The translations under genes and the position numbers were made by a program. Below are positions 1 to 5,073 of a DNA stretch of 5,073 nt, piece by piece. This stretch comes from DATFWK01 sp035259345 (GTDB taxonomy: Bacteria; Actinomycetota; Thermoleophilia; Miltoncostaeales; Miltoncostaeaceae). The DNA lies in contig DATFWK010000085.1 in assembly GCA_035259345.1 (NCBI GenBank), forward strand, positions 1 through 5,073, given 5' to 3'. The number at the start of each line of letters is the position of its first letter. The stretch's first letter is position 1. The notes under the pieces were generated by a model that searched no databases, was not told where the DNA came from, and worked only from the letters and a program-made list of their open reading frames with translations.

Positions 1-1
1 G

Positions 2-964
2 CAGGCCCTGGCCATGTGCGACGCCCAGGTGAAGCTGCACATCGGAGGCAGCCTCACGAAGGGCCTCGGCGCCGGCGCCGACTCGAAGGTCGGGCGCGAG
101 GCGGCCGAGGAGAGCCGCGAGGAGCTCAAGGAGGCCATCCGTGGCGCGGACATGGTGTTCGTCACGGCCGGCGAGGGCGGCGGCACCGGCACCGGCGCCG
201 CGCCCGTGATCGCGCAGATCGCCCGCGAGCAGGGCGCGCTCACCGTCGGCGTTGTGACCAAGCCGTTCGCGTTCGAGGGCATGCAGCGCATGCGCCGCGC
301 CGAGGAGGGCGTCGAGGAGCTGCGCAAGCACGTCGACTCGGTGATCGTGATCCCGAACGAGCGGCTGCTCGAGGTGGTGGACCCGCACACGTCGATCGTC
401 GACGCCTTCCGCATGGCCGACGATGTCCTCCGCCAGGGCGTGCAGGGCATCACCGACCTCATCACCGTGCCCGGGCTCATCAACCTGGACTTCGCCGACG
501 TGCGCACGATCATGTCCAACGCCGGCTCGTCGCTGATGGGCATCGGCATCGCGAGCGGCGAGAACCGCGCCGCGGAGGCCGCCAAGTCGGCCATCTCCTC
601 GCCGCTGCTCGAGAGCACCGTCTCCGGCGCGACCGGCGTGCTGCTGAACATCACGGGCGGCGCCGAGTTGGGGCTGTTCGAGGTGAACGAGGCCGCCACG
701 ATCATCCGCCAGGCGGCTGCCGCGGACTGCAACGTGATCTTCGGCGCCGTCATCGACGAGGCGGCGGGCGACTCGCTGCGCGTCACGGTGATCGCCACCG
801 GCTTCGACGGCCAGGTGCCCGAGCGCGCCCGCGAGGCGACGTGGCGGCGCGAGCCGGCGGCGGCGGAGACGCGCGCCATCCCGAGCCTGGCCCGCGAGGA
901 GCGCCAGTCACTCGAGGTCCCGGACGACGCCCTCGACGTGCCCTCCTTCCTGCGCGACCGCTAG
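2..964 (+). CDS. ftsZ: Cell division protein FtsZ, 5'-truncated by window edge
   Basis: Tubulin-like GTPase that polymerises into the cytoplasmic Z-ring and recruits the division machinery. The frame is open at the left edge: the first visible codons read QALA just before the ATG at 14, matching the NTDxQAL stretch of FtsZ, so that ATG is internal and about 45-50 N-terminal residues (including the first glycine-rich nucleotide loop) are missing. Numbering visible residues from Q1, the tubulin signature GGGTGTG is at 59-65, preceded by AGE as in actinobacterial homologues. The T7 synergy loop NLDFAD, which supplies the catalytic aspartates for the neighbouring subunit, is at 161-166. The GTPase and C-terminal domains run to about residue 268. 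A short linker of about 39 residues follows, then the conserved C-terminal peptide DDALDVPSFLRDR (308-320), which in other bacteria binds membrane tethers such as SepF or FtsA. The protein ends exactly there at a TAG stop. Identification is secure; no internal damage is seen. Confidence 0.97.
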   Translation, partial: QALAMCDAQVKLHIGGSLTKGLGAGADSKVGREAAEESREELKEAIRGADMVFVTAGEGGGTGTGAAPVIAQIAREQGALTVGVVTKPFAFEGMQRMRRAEEGVEELRKHVDSVIVIPNERLLEVVDPHTSIVDAFRMADDVLRQGVQGITDLITVPGLINLDFADVRTIMSNAGSSLMGIGIASGENRAAEAAKSAISSPLLESTVSGATGVLLNITGGAELGLFEVNEAATIIRQAAAADCNVIFGAVIDEAAGDSLRVTVIATGFDGQVPERAREATWRREPAAAETRAIPSLAREERQSLEVPDDALDVPSFLRDR

Positions 965-976
965 TGGAGCACTAGC
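960..976 (+). repeat. Small inverted repeat overlapping the ftsZ stop codon
   Basis: Seven-base arms GCTAGTG (960-966) and CACTAGC (970-976) are perfectly complementary around a 3-base GAG loop, and the ftsZ TAG stop (962-964) lies in the left arm. Each arm contains CTAG, a tetranucleotide usually rare in bacterial DNA. It could be the first of two tandem RNA hairpins at the end of the ftsZ transcript, or a small protein-binding palindrome. The pairing is read directly from the sequence; the function is inference. Confidence 0.5.
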
Positions 977-978
977 TC

Positions 979-1004
979 CCGCGGGCCTTCGCGGAGGCCC
1001 GCGG
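979..1004 (+). terminator. GC-rich hairpin after ftsZ, possible intrinsic terminator
   Basis: The left arm CCGCGGGCCT (979-988) and right arm AGGCCCGCGG (995-1004) pair perfectly over 10 bp around a 6-base loop (989-994). It starts 14 nt after the ftsZ stop codon. There is no T-tract: CGGGGG follows. It is therefore not a classical rho-independent terminator, although strong hairpins without a U-tract are often proposed as terminators or 3'-end stabilisers in high-GC Actinobacteria. It sits where transcription of ftsZ would be expected to end before the gcv operon begins. The hairpin is certain as sequence; termination is inferred. Confidence 0.55.
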
Positions 1005-1014
1005 CGGGGGTGCG

Positions 1015-1023
1015 TGGTAGGTT
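1015..1023 (+). promoter_or_regulatory. Putative extended -10 promoter of the gcv operon
   Basis: TGGTAGGTT combines a TGn extension (1015-1017) with a TAnnnT-type -10 hexamer, TAGGTT (1018-1023). The expected transcription start falls at about 1030-1033, immediately before or at the gcvT ATG (1033), so the mRNA would be leaderless or nearly so. This fits the absence of a well-placed Shine-Dalgarno sequence before gcvT. No convincing -35 element is visible; that position lies inside the right arm of the preceding hairpin, and the TGn extension could compensate. The call rests only on motif and position. Confidence 0.4.
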
Positions 1024-1032
1024 CAGGCGCCG

Positions 1033-2133
1033 ATGGCGAGCGCCCTGCTCCGCACCCCGCTGCACGATCGACACCGGGCCCTGGGGGCCAAGCTCGCGGG
1101 GTTCGCGGGCTGGGAGATGCCCATCGTCTACACGACGACCCGCGCCGAGCACCGGGCGGTGCGCGAGCGCTCGGGCCTGTTCGACGTGTCGCACATGGGG
1201 CAGATCGAGGTCACAGGCCCTGCGGCACGTGAGTTCCTCGACGGGACGCTGACCAACGACCTCGGGCGCATCGGCCCCGGCCAGGGGCAGTACACGCTGC
1301 TGCTGCAGGAGGACGGCGGGGTCGTCGACGACCTCATCGTCTACGCGTTGCTCGACCGCTTCCTGATCGTCTGCAACGCCGCCAACGTCGACCCGGTCCG
1401 CACGTCGCTCACCGACCGCGCCCCCGAGGGTGCAGAGGTCAACGACCGCTCCGCCGAGGTCGCGATGCTCGCGCTGCAGGGCCCGGCCTACGAGGCGCCG
1501 CTCGCGCCGCTGGTCGGCTCGCCGGCGCCGCTCGCGCTCGAGTACTTCGAGATCACCGAGGACGAGGTCGCCGGCGTCCCGGCGCTCGTCGCCCGCACCG
1601 GGTACACGGGCGAGCCGGGCGTCGAGATCATGTGCCCGGTGTCCGGCGCGGGCCGGGTCTGGGACCGGCTGATGGCCGGGCCGGACGCGCCCGAGCCCGC
1701 GGGGCTCGCCGCCCGCGACACGCTCCGCCTGGAGGTCGGCTACCCGCTCTACGGCCAGGACCTCTCGCGCGAGCGGACCCCGATCGAGGCGGGCCTGGCG
1801 TGGGCCTGCGACCTCGAGGGCGGGTTCGTCGGCGTCGAGGAGTGCCGGCGGCGCAAGGCGGAGGGCCCGGCCGAGCGCCTGGTCATGATGAAGCTGCTCG
1901 AGCCCGGCATCCCGCGTCCCGGGTGCGCGGTGCTCGCGGGCGGCGAGCCGGTGGGCGAGGTCACCAGCGGCACGCTCTCGCCGACGCTCGACGTGGGCAT
2001 CGCGATGGGGTACCTCCGCCCGGACGTCGCGAGCCCGGGCACGGACGTCATGGTGGACATCCGCGGCAAGCAGAAGGCCGGGCGCGTCGAGCGCCGGCCG
2101 CTGGTCCAGACATCCCCGACGAAGGCCGGCTGA
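1033..2133 (+). CDS. gcvT: Glycine cleavage system T protein (aminomethyltransferase)
   Basis: T-protein of the glycine cleavage system. In the cytoplasm it takes the aminomethyl group carried on lipoyl-GcvH, releases ammonia and transfers the one-carbon unit to tetrahydrofolate to form 5,10-methylene-THF. The 366-residue length is normal for the family. Landmarks in order: TPLHDRH near the N-terminus (8-14), GWEMP (26-30), SGLFDVSHM (47-55), GGVVDDLIVY (95-104) whose Asp pair D99/D100 includes the expected catalytic aspartate, ARTGYTGEPG (187-196), ARDTLRLE (227-234), and a C-terminal barrel domain with GEVTSGTLSPTL (308-319). The ATG start is firm: an in-frame TAG lies at 1018-1020 with no other start codon between, and the protein begins at the usual family position. 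No good Shine-Dalgarno sequence precedes it, so leaderless or near-leaderless translation is likely. It is the first gene of the gcv operon, 68 nt after ftsZ and 19 nt before gcvH. Confidence 0.97.
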   Translation: MASALLRTPLHDRHRALGAKLAGFAGWEMPIVYTTTRAEHRAVRERSGLFDVSHMGQIEVTGPAAREFLDGTLTNDLGRIGPGQGQYTLLLQEDGGVVDDLIVYALLDRFLIVCNAANVDPVRTSLTDRAPEGAEVNDRSAEVAMLALQGPAYEAPLAPLVGSPAPLALEYFEITEDEVAGVPALVARTGYTGEPGVEIMCPVSGAGRVWDRLMAGPDAPEPAGLAARDTLRLEVGYPLYGQDLSRERTPIEAGLAWACDLEGGFVGVEECRRRKAEGPAERLVMMKLLEPGIPRPGCAVLAGGEPVGEVTSGTLSPTLDVGIAMGYLRPDVASPGTDVMVDIRGKQKAGRVERRPLVQTSPTKAG

Positions 2134-2140
2134 GCACAGC

Positions 2141-2148
2141 GAAGGGAG
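2141..2148 (+). promoter_or_regulatory. Ribosome binding site of gcvH, supporting the GTG start
   Basis: GAAGGGAG in the short gcvT-gcvH gap contains GGAG (2145-2148), four bases before the GTG at 2153. It is a partial match to the AAGGAGG consensus. It supports the GTG as the true gcvH start, which the protein alignment position (ADETYPEDL at the N-terminus) also favours. Confidence 0.6.
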
Positions 2149-2152
2149 CCAC

Positions 2153-2545
2153 GTGGCCGACGAGACCTATCCCGAGGACCTGCGCTACCACCACGAGCAC
2201 GACTGGGTGCGGGTGGAAGGCGGCGAGGCCGTCTTCGGCATCACCTGGTATGCGCAGGACGCCCTCGGGGAGGTGGTCTACTACGACCCGCCCGAGCCGG
2301 GCGCCACGATCGCCAAGGACGGCGCCTACGGCGAGCTCGAGTCGGTGAAGGCCGTCTCGGACGTCATCGCCCCGGCCGGCGGCGAGGTGGTCGCGGTCAA
2401 CCAGGCCGTCCGGGACACGCCGGAGCTGGTCAACCAGGACCCCTACGGGGAGGGGTGGCTCGTGCGGGTGCGCCTCTCGGACCCGGCCGAGCTCGACGCG
2501 CTGCTCGACGCGTCGGCCTACCGCGAGTACCTGTCCGGCCTGTGA
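2153..2545 (+). CDS. gcvH: Glycine cleavage system H protein (lipoyl carrier)
   Basis: H-protein, the small lipoylated shuttle of the glycine cleavage system. Its lipoyl-lysine arm accepts the aminomethyl group from the P-protein, presents it to GcvT, and is then reoxidised by dihydrolipoyl dehydrogenase (not in this window). At 130 residues it has the usual length. The N-terminal DLRYHHEHDWVR (9-20) matches the family's YxxxHEW-type opening, GITWYAQDALGE (29-40) precedes the lipoyl domain, and the lipoylation site is K66 in ELESVKAVSD (61-70). NQDPYGEGWL (94-103) is the usual C-terminal turn. One mild oddity is tryptophan at position 32, where GITDYAQ or GITEYAQ is common. It starts with GTG after a recognisable ribosome binding site, 19 nt downstream of gcvT. 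Its TGA stop overlaps the gcvPA start by four bases, so the two are probably translationally coupled. Lipoylation genes are not seen nearby. Confidence 0.97.
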   Translation: MADETYPEDLRYHHEHDWVRVEGGEAVFGITWYAQDALGEVVYYDPPEPGATIAKDGAYGELESVKAVSDVIAPAGGEVVAVNQAVRDTPELVNQDPYGEGWLVRVRLSDPAELDALLDASAYREYLSGL

Positions 2546-3891
2546 GCACCGGCTACCTCTCCACGACGCCCGACGACCGGGCGCGGATGCTGGACGCGAT
2601 CGGGGCCGCCTCGGTCGACGAGCTGTTCGCCGACGTCCCCGACGGCCTGCGCCTGCGCGCGCCGCTCGCCCTTCCCCCCGCGCTGTCGGAGCCGGAGCTC
2701 TTCGACCACCTCGCCGCGCTCGCCGGCGCCAACGTCGGCCAGGACGGCGAGCTCTCGTTCCTCGGCTTCGGCATGTACGACCACTACGTCCCGGCCATCG
2801 TGGACGCGATCACGAGCCGCGGCGAGTTCCTGACCGCGTACACGCCGTACCAGCCGGAGATCTCGCAGGGGACGCTGCAGGCCATCTTCGAGTTCCAAAC
2901 CGCGATCTGCGAGCTCACCGGCCTCGACGTATCGAACGCGTCGATGTACGACGGGGCGACGGCCGCCGTCGAGGCGGTCGTGATGGCGTCAGGCCAGACC
3001 GGCCGGAAGCGGGTGCTCCTGCCGGACGCGGTCCACCCGGAGGTGCGCGCCGTGCTGGCCACGTACGCGCCGGGCCTCGAGCTCGAGCTCGTGGCGCTTC
3101 CGCTGCGCGACGGGCGCACGGACCCGGCCGAGGTCGAGGGTGCCCTCGACGCCGACGTCGCCTGCGTCGTCCTCCAGCACCCGAACGCGCTCGGGCTGCT
3201 CGAGGACGCGCCGCGGATCGGCGCGGCCTGCCGCGCGGCCGGCGCGCTCCTGGTCGCCTCGGTCGACCCGACCTCGCTCGGCGTGCTCGCGCCCCCGGGC
3301 GCCTATGGCGCCGCCCTCGCGGTGGGCGAGGGCCAGGCGTTCGGCAACGGCGCCTCCTACGGCGGCCCGACGTTCGGCTTCCTCGCCTGCAGCGAGGACC
3401 TGCTGCGCCGGCTGCCCGGCCGGCTCGTGGGCGAGACCCAGGACGTCGAGGGCCGCCGCGGCTACGTGCTGGCCTTCCAGACGCGGGAGCAGCACATCCG
3501 GCGCGAGAAGGCCACGAGCAACATCTGCACGAACCACGCGCTCAACGCCCTCGCCGGCATCGTCCACATGAGCTGGCTCGGAAAGCGCGGCATCGTCGAG
3601 CTCGGCCACCTGCTCCTCCAGCGCGCGCGCTACGCCCGCGACCGGCTCGCCCAGGTGCCGGGCGTCGAGGCCGCGTTCGACGCGCCGCACTTCAAGGAGG
3701 TCGTGATGCGCCTGCCGGAGCCGGGGGACGCCTGCCAGGCGGCGCTCGCCGCCGAGGGCATCAACCCGGGCCATCCGCTCGGGCATCACTTCCCGGGGCT
3801 CGAGGACTGCATCCAGGTGGCCGTCACCGAGCGCCGCTCGCGAGCGGACATCGACCGGCTGGTCGCGGCGCTGGAGGCACGCTATGCCTGA
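2542..3891 (+). CDS. gcvPA: Glycine dehydrogenase (decarboxylating) subunit 1, P-protein alpha
   Basis: Alpha subunit of the two-subunit, PLP-dependent P-protein, which together with GcvPB decarboxylates glycine and loads the remaining aminomethyl group onto lipoyl-GcvH. This chain has the aminotransferase fold type I but not the PLP-binding lysine, which sits in GcvPB. The chosen GTG at 2542 overlaps the gcvH stop as GTGA and gives 449 residues, the normal size for split subunit 1. A longer reading from 2455 would run deep into gcvH and start with Arg/Ala-rich shadow sequence. Motifs: TPDDRARMLDAIG (9-21), SFLGFGMYDHYVP (72-84), TAYTPYQPEISQGTLQA (98-114), NASMYDGATA (132-141), GRLVGETQDVEGRRGYVL (293-310), and REQHIRREKATSNICTN (315-331). 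No clear Shine-Dalgarno sequence precedes the GTG, so reinitiation after gcvH is the likely mode of translation. The last eight bases overlap gcvPB. Confidence 0.96.
   Translation: MSTGYLSTTPDDRARMLDAIGAASVDELFADVPDGLRLRAPLALPPALSEPELFDHLAALAGANVGQDGELSFLGFGMYDHYVPAIVDAITSRGEFLTAYTPYQPEISQGTLQAIFEFQTAICELTGLDVSNASMYDGATAAVEAVVMASGQTGRKRVLLPDAVHPEVRAVLATYAPGLELELVALPLRDGRTDPAEVEGALDADVACVVLQHPNALGLLEDAPRIGAACRAAGALLVASVDPTSLGVLAPPGAYGAALAVGEGQAFGNGASYGGPTFGFLACSEDLLRRLPGRLVGETQDVEGRRGYVLAFQTREQHIRREKATSNICTNHALNALAGIVHMSWLGKRGIVELGHLLLQRARYARDRLAQVPGVEAAFDAPHFKEVVMRLPEPGDACQAALAAEGINPGHPLGHHFPGLEDCIQVAVTERRSRADIDRLVAALEARYA
3873..3877 (+). promoter_or_regulatory. Strong Shine-Dalgarno sequence of gcvPB inside the gcvPA end
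   Basis: GGAGG lies six bases before the ATG at 3884, inside the last codons of gcvPA. It is the best ribosome binding site in the window and fixes the gcvPB start despite the 8-nt overlap with gcvPA. Confidence 0.8.
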
Positions 3892-5073
3892 GCCCCACGT
3901 CCCCACGGTGTTCGAGCGCTCGCGCCCCGGCCGCCGCGCGGGGCGCCTCCCCGCCGTGGACGTGCCCGAGCAGCCGATCGAGTCGCTCGTGCCGGCCGTG
4001 CTCCTGCGCCAGGAGCCGCCGGGGCTGCCCGAGGTCGCCGAGCCGGAGCTCATCCGCCACTTCACGGCACTCTCGCGCCGCAACTTCGCGATCGACGTCG
4101 GCTTCTACCCGCTGGGCTCGTGCACGATGAAGCACAACCCGCGCATCAACGAGCGGGTCGCCGCGCTGCCCGGGTTCCGCGGCCTGCACCCGCTGCAGCG
4201 GCCGGAGGCAGCGCAGGGCATGCTCCGCGTGCTCTTCGACCTCGGCGAGATGCTGGGCGAGATCGCCGGCCTGCCCGCGACGACGCTCCAGCCGGCGGCC
4301 GGCGCCCACGGCGAGCTGACCGGCCTGATGCTCGCGCGGGCATACCACGCCGAGCGGGGGGAGGACGCACAGCGCCGGCGCGTGCTCATCCCGGACTCCG
4401 CGCACGGCACGAACCCGGCCTCGGTGACGCTCGCCGGATACGACGTGGTGCGGCTCGGGCAGAACGCTGAGGGCGGCGTCGACCTCGACGACCTGCGCGC
4501 GAAGGTTGACGATACGGTCGCCTGCCTGATGCTCACGAACCCCTCGACGCTCGGCCTGTTCGAGCGCGACATCGTCGAGGTGGCGCGCGTCGTCCACGAG
4601 TCCGGCGGGCTCCTCTACTACGACGGGGCCAACCTCAACCCGATCATGGGCGTCTGCCGGCCCGGCGACATGGGCTTCGACATCGTCCACTTCAACCTGC
4701 ACAAGTCGTTCTCGACGCCGCACGGGGGCGGCGGTCCGGGGGCCGGCGCCGTGGCCGTCACCGCCGAGCTCGAGCCCTACCTGCCGCGGCCGGTGGTCCG
4801 CCGCGAGGGGGACCGGTACCTGCTGGACGACGACCGCCCGCGCTCGATCGGCAAGATCCGCAGCTTCTACGGCAACGCGGGCGTCGCGGTGCGGGCGTAC
4901 GCCTACATCCGCACGCTCGGCCCGGACGGCATCCGGGAGGCGGCCGAGACCGCGGTCCTGAACGCCAACTACCTCATGGCGCGCCTCAAGGAGCGCTACG
5001 AGCTGCCGTTCGACCGCACCTGCATGCACGAGTTCGTGCTCTCGGCCCGGGAGCTGAAGCGCCGCCACGGCGT
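3884..5073 (+). CDS. gcvPB: Glycine dehydrogenase (decarboxylating) subunit 2, P-protein beta, 3'-truncated by window edge
   Basis: Beta subunit of the split P-protein, carrying the PLP cofactor that decarboxylates glycine. The frame stays open from the ATG at 3884 to the window end, giving 396 complete codons plus two bases. The family is usually about 480-500 residues, so roughly 85-100 C-terminal residues lie outside. Motifs: GFYPLGSCTMKHNPRINE (73-90), LQPAAGAHGELTGLM (135-149), VLIPDSAHGTNPAS (167-180), NPSTLGLFE (219-227), YYDGANLN (245-252), and HFNLHKSFSTPHGGGGPG (269-286), in which K274 is the expected Schiff-base lysine. The visible end, SARELKRRHG, matches the conserved region before the C-terminal domain. 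The start is supported by a GGAGG site six bases upstream and an 8-nt overlap with gcvPA (ATGCCTGA), implying coupled translation and matched subunit production. No frameshift or missing active-site residue is seen. Confidence 0.96.
   Translation, partial: MPEPHVPTVFERSRPGRRAGRLPAVDVPEQPIESLVPAVLLRQEPPGLPEVAEPELIRHFTALSRRNFAIDVGFYPLGSCTMKHNPRINERVAALPGFRGLHPLQRPEAAQGMLRVLFDLGEMLGEIAGLPATTLQPAAGAHGELTGLMLARAYHAERGEDAQRRRVLIPDSAHGTNPASVTLAGYDVVRLGQNAEGGVDLDDLRAKVDDTVACLMLTNPSTLGLFERDIVEVARVVHESGGLLYYDGANLNPIMGVCRPGDMGFDIVHFNLHKSFSTPHGGGGPGAGAVAVTAELEPYLPRPVVRREGDRYLLDDDRPRSIGKIRSFYGNAGVAVRAYAYIRTLGPDGIREAAETAVLNANYLMARLKERYELPFDRTCMHEFVLSARELKRRHG

Noticed and set aside
14..16. The ATG at 14 as the true ftsZ start
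   Set aside because: The codons before it (QALA) continue the conserved FtsZ sequence to the window edge, and a start here would remove the first part of the GTP-binding domain. The gene is cut by the window, not genuinely short.
16..975. A 319-codon + strand frame overlapping ftsZ
   Set aside because: Its product is nearly all Arg, Gly, Ala and His, typical of an off-frame reading of GC-rich coding DNA, while the ftsZ frame carries every family motif.
965..1032. Possible glycine riboswitch upstream of gcvT
   Set aside because: Glycine riboswitches commonly regulate gcv operons, but a single aptamer needs about 100 nt and only 68 nt separate ftsZ from gcvT. The hairpins present do not resemble the aptamer core, and the likely promoter leaves almost no leader.
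2455..2541. Longer gcvPA start at the ATG at 2455
   Set aside because: It would add 29 Arg/Ala/Pro-rich residues overlapping gcvH by about 90 bases with no family similarity. The GTG at 2542 gives the usual GcvPA N-terminus and a standard GTGA junction.
3076..3093. Short repeat of CTCGAG-like units inside gcvPA
   Set aside because: It simply encodes an alternating Leu-Glu stretch using preferred GC-rich codons. It is too short and in-frame to suggest a functional repeat.
2989..4083. Long open frame on the - strand (364 codons) opposite gcvPA and the gcvPB start
   Set aside because: It has low-complexity Arg/Ala/Glu-rich composition and no family resemblance, and it spans the gcvPA-gcvPB junction antisense. 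This fits GC-driven absence of stops, not a gene.
3824..5068. Long open frame on the - strand (414 codons) opposite gcvPB
   Set aside because: It is rich in Arg, Ala, Val and Glu with no recognisable domain, lies antisense to a clear gcvPB with conserved motifs throughout, and is the expected stop-poor shadow of high-GC codon use.

Overview
The window is strongly GC-rich (codon third positions are mostly G or C) and carries five genes, all on the + strand and packed tightly: the 3' part of ftsZ, then gcvT, gcvH, gcvPA and the 5' part of gcvPB. It looks like ordinary chromosomal housekeeping DNA. I see no mobile element, CRISPR array, tRNA, rRNA or sign of recent transfer.

Organism. The FtsZ tubulin signature is preceded by AGE (rather than the AGM of Bacillus and E. 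coli), as in actinobacterial FtsZ proteins, and the GC-rich codon use agrees. Glycine decarboxylase is split into GcvPA and GcvPB, whereas familiar Actinobacteria such as Mycobacterium and Streptomyces carry one fused GcvP chain. Together these suggest a deep-branching actinobacterial lineage, for example Thermoleophilia (Gaiellales or Solirubrobacterales), but this is inference and could be wrong at class level.

Layout. Bases 2-964 hold ftsZ without its first ~45-50 codons. Bases 965-1032 form the only sizeable gap. It has two tandem inverted repeats, the first overlapping the ftsZ stop codon and the second being a 10-bp GC-rich stem, followed by an extended -10-like motif placed so that gcvT would be transcribed almost without a leader. 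The gcv genes follow: gcvT (1033-2133), 19 nt, gcvH (2153-2545), a 4-nt overlap, gcvPA (2542-3891), an 8-nt overlap, and gcvPB (3884 to beyond the window end).

How the genes work together. GcvPA/GcvPB (P-protein, PLP-dependent) decarboxylates glycine and passes the aminomethyl group to the lipoyl arm of GcvH. GcvT releases ammonia and transfers the one-carbon unit to tetrahydrofolate, giving 5,10-methylene-THF. Dihydrolipoyl dehydrogenase (L-protein), needed to reoxidise GcvH, and the lipoylation enzymes are not in the window. The tight spacing and overlaps indicate one gcv operon, apparently separate from ftsZ. No novel system is evident. The points worth a second look are the ftsZ-gcv adjacency, the compact hairpin/promoter junction and the split P-protein in an actinobacterial setting.
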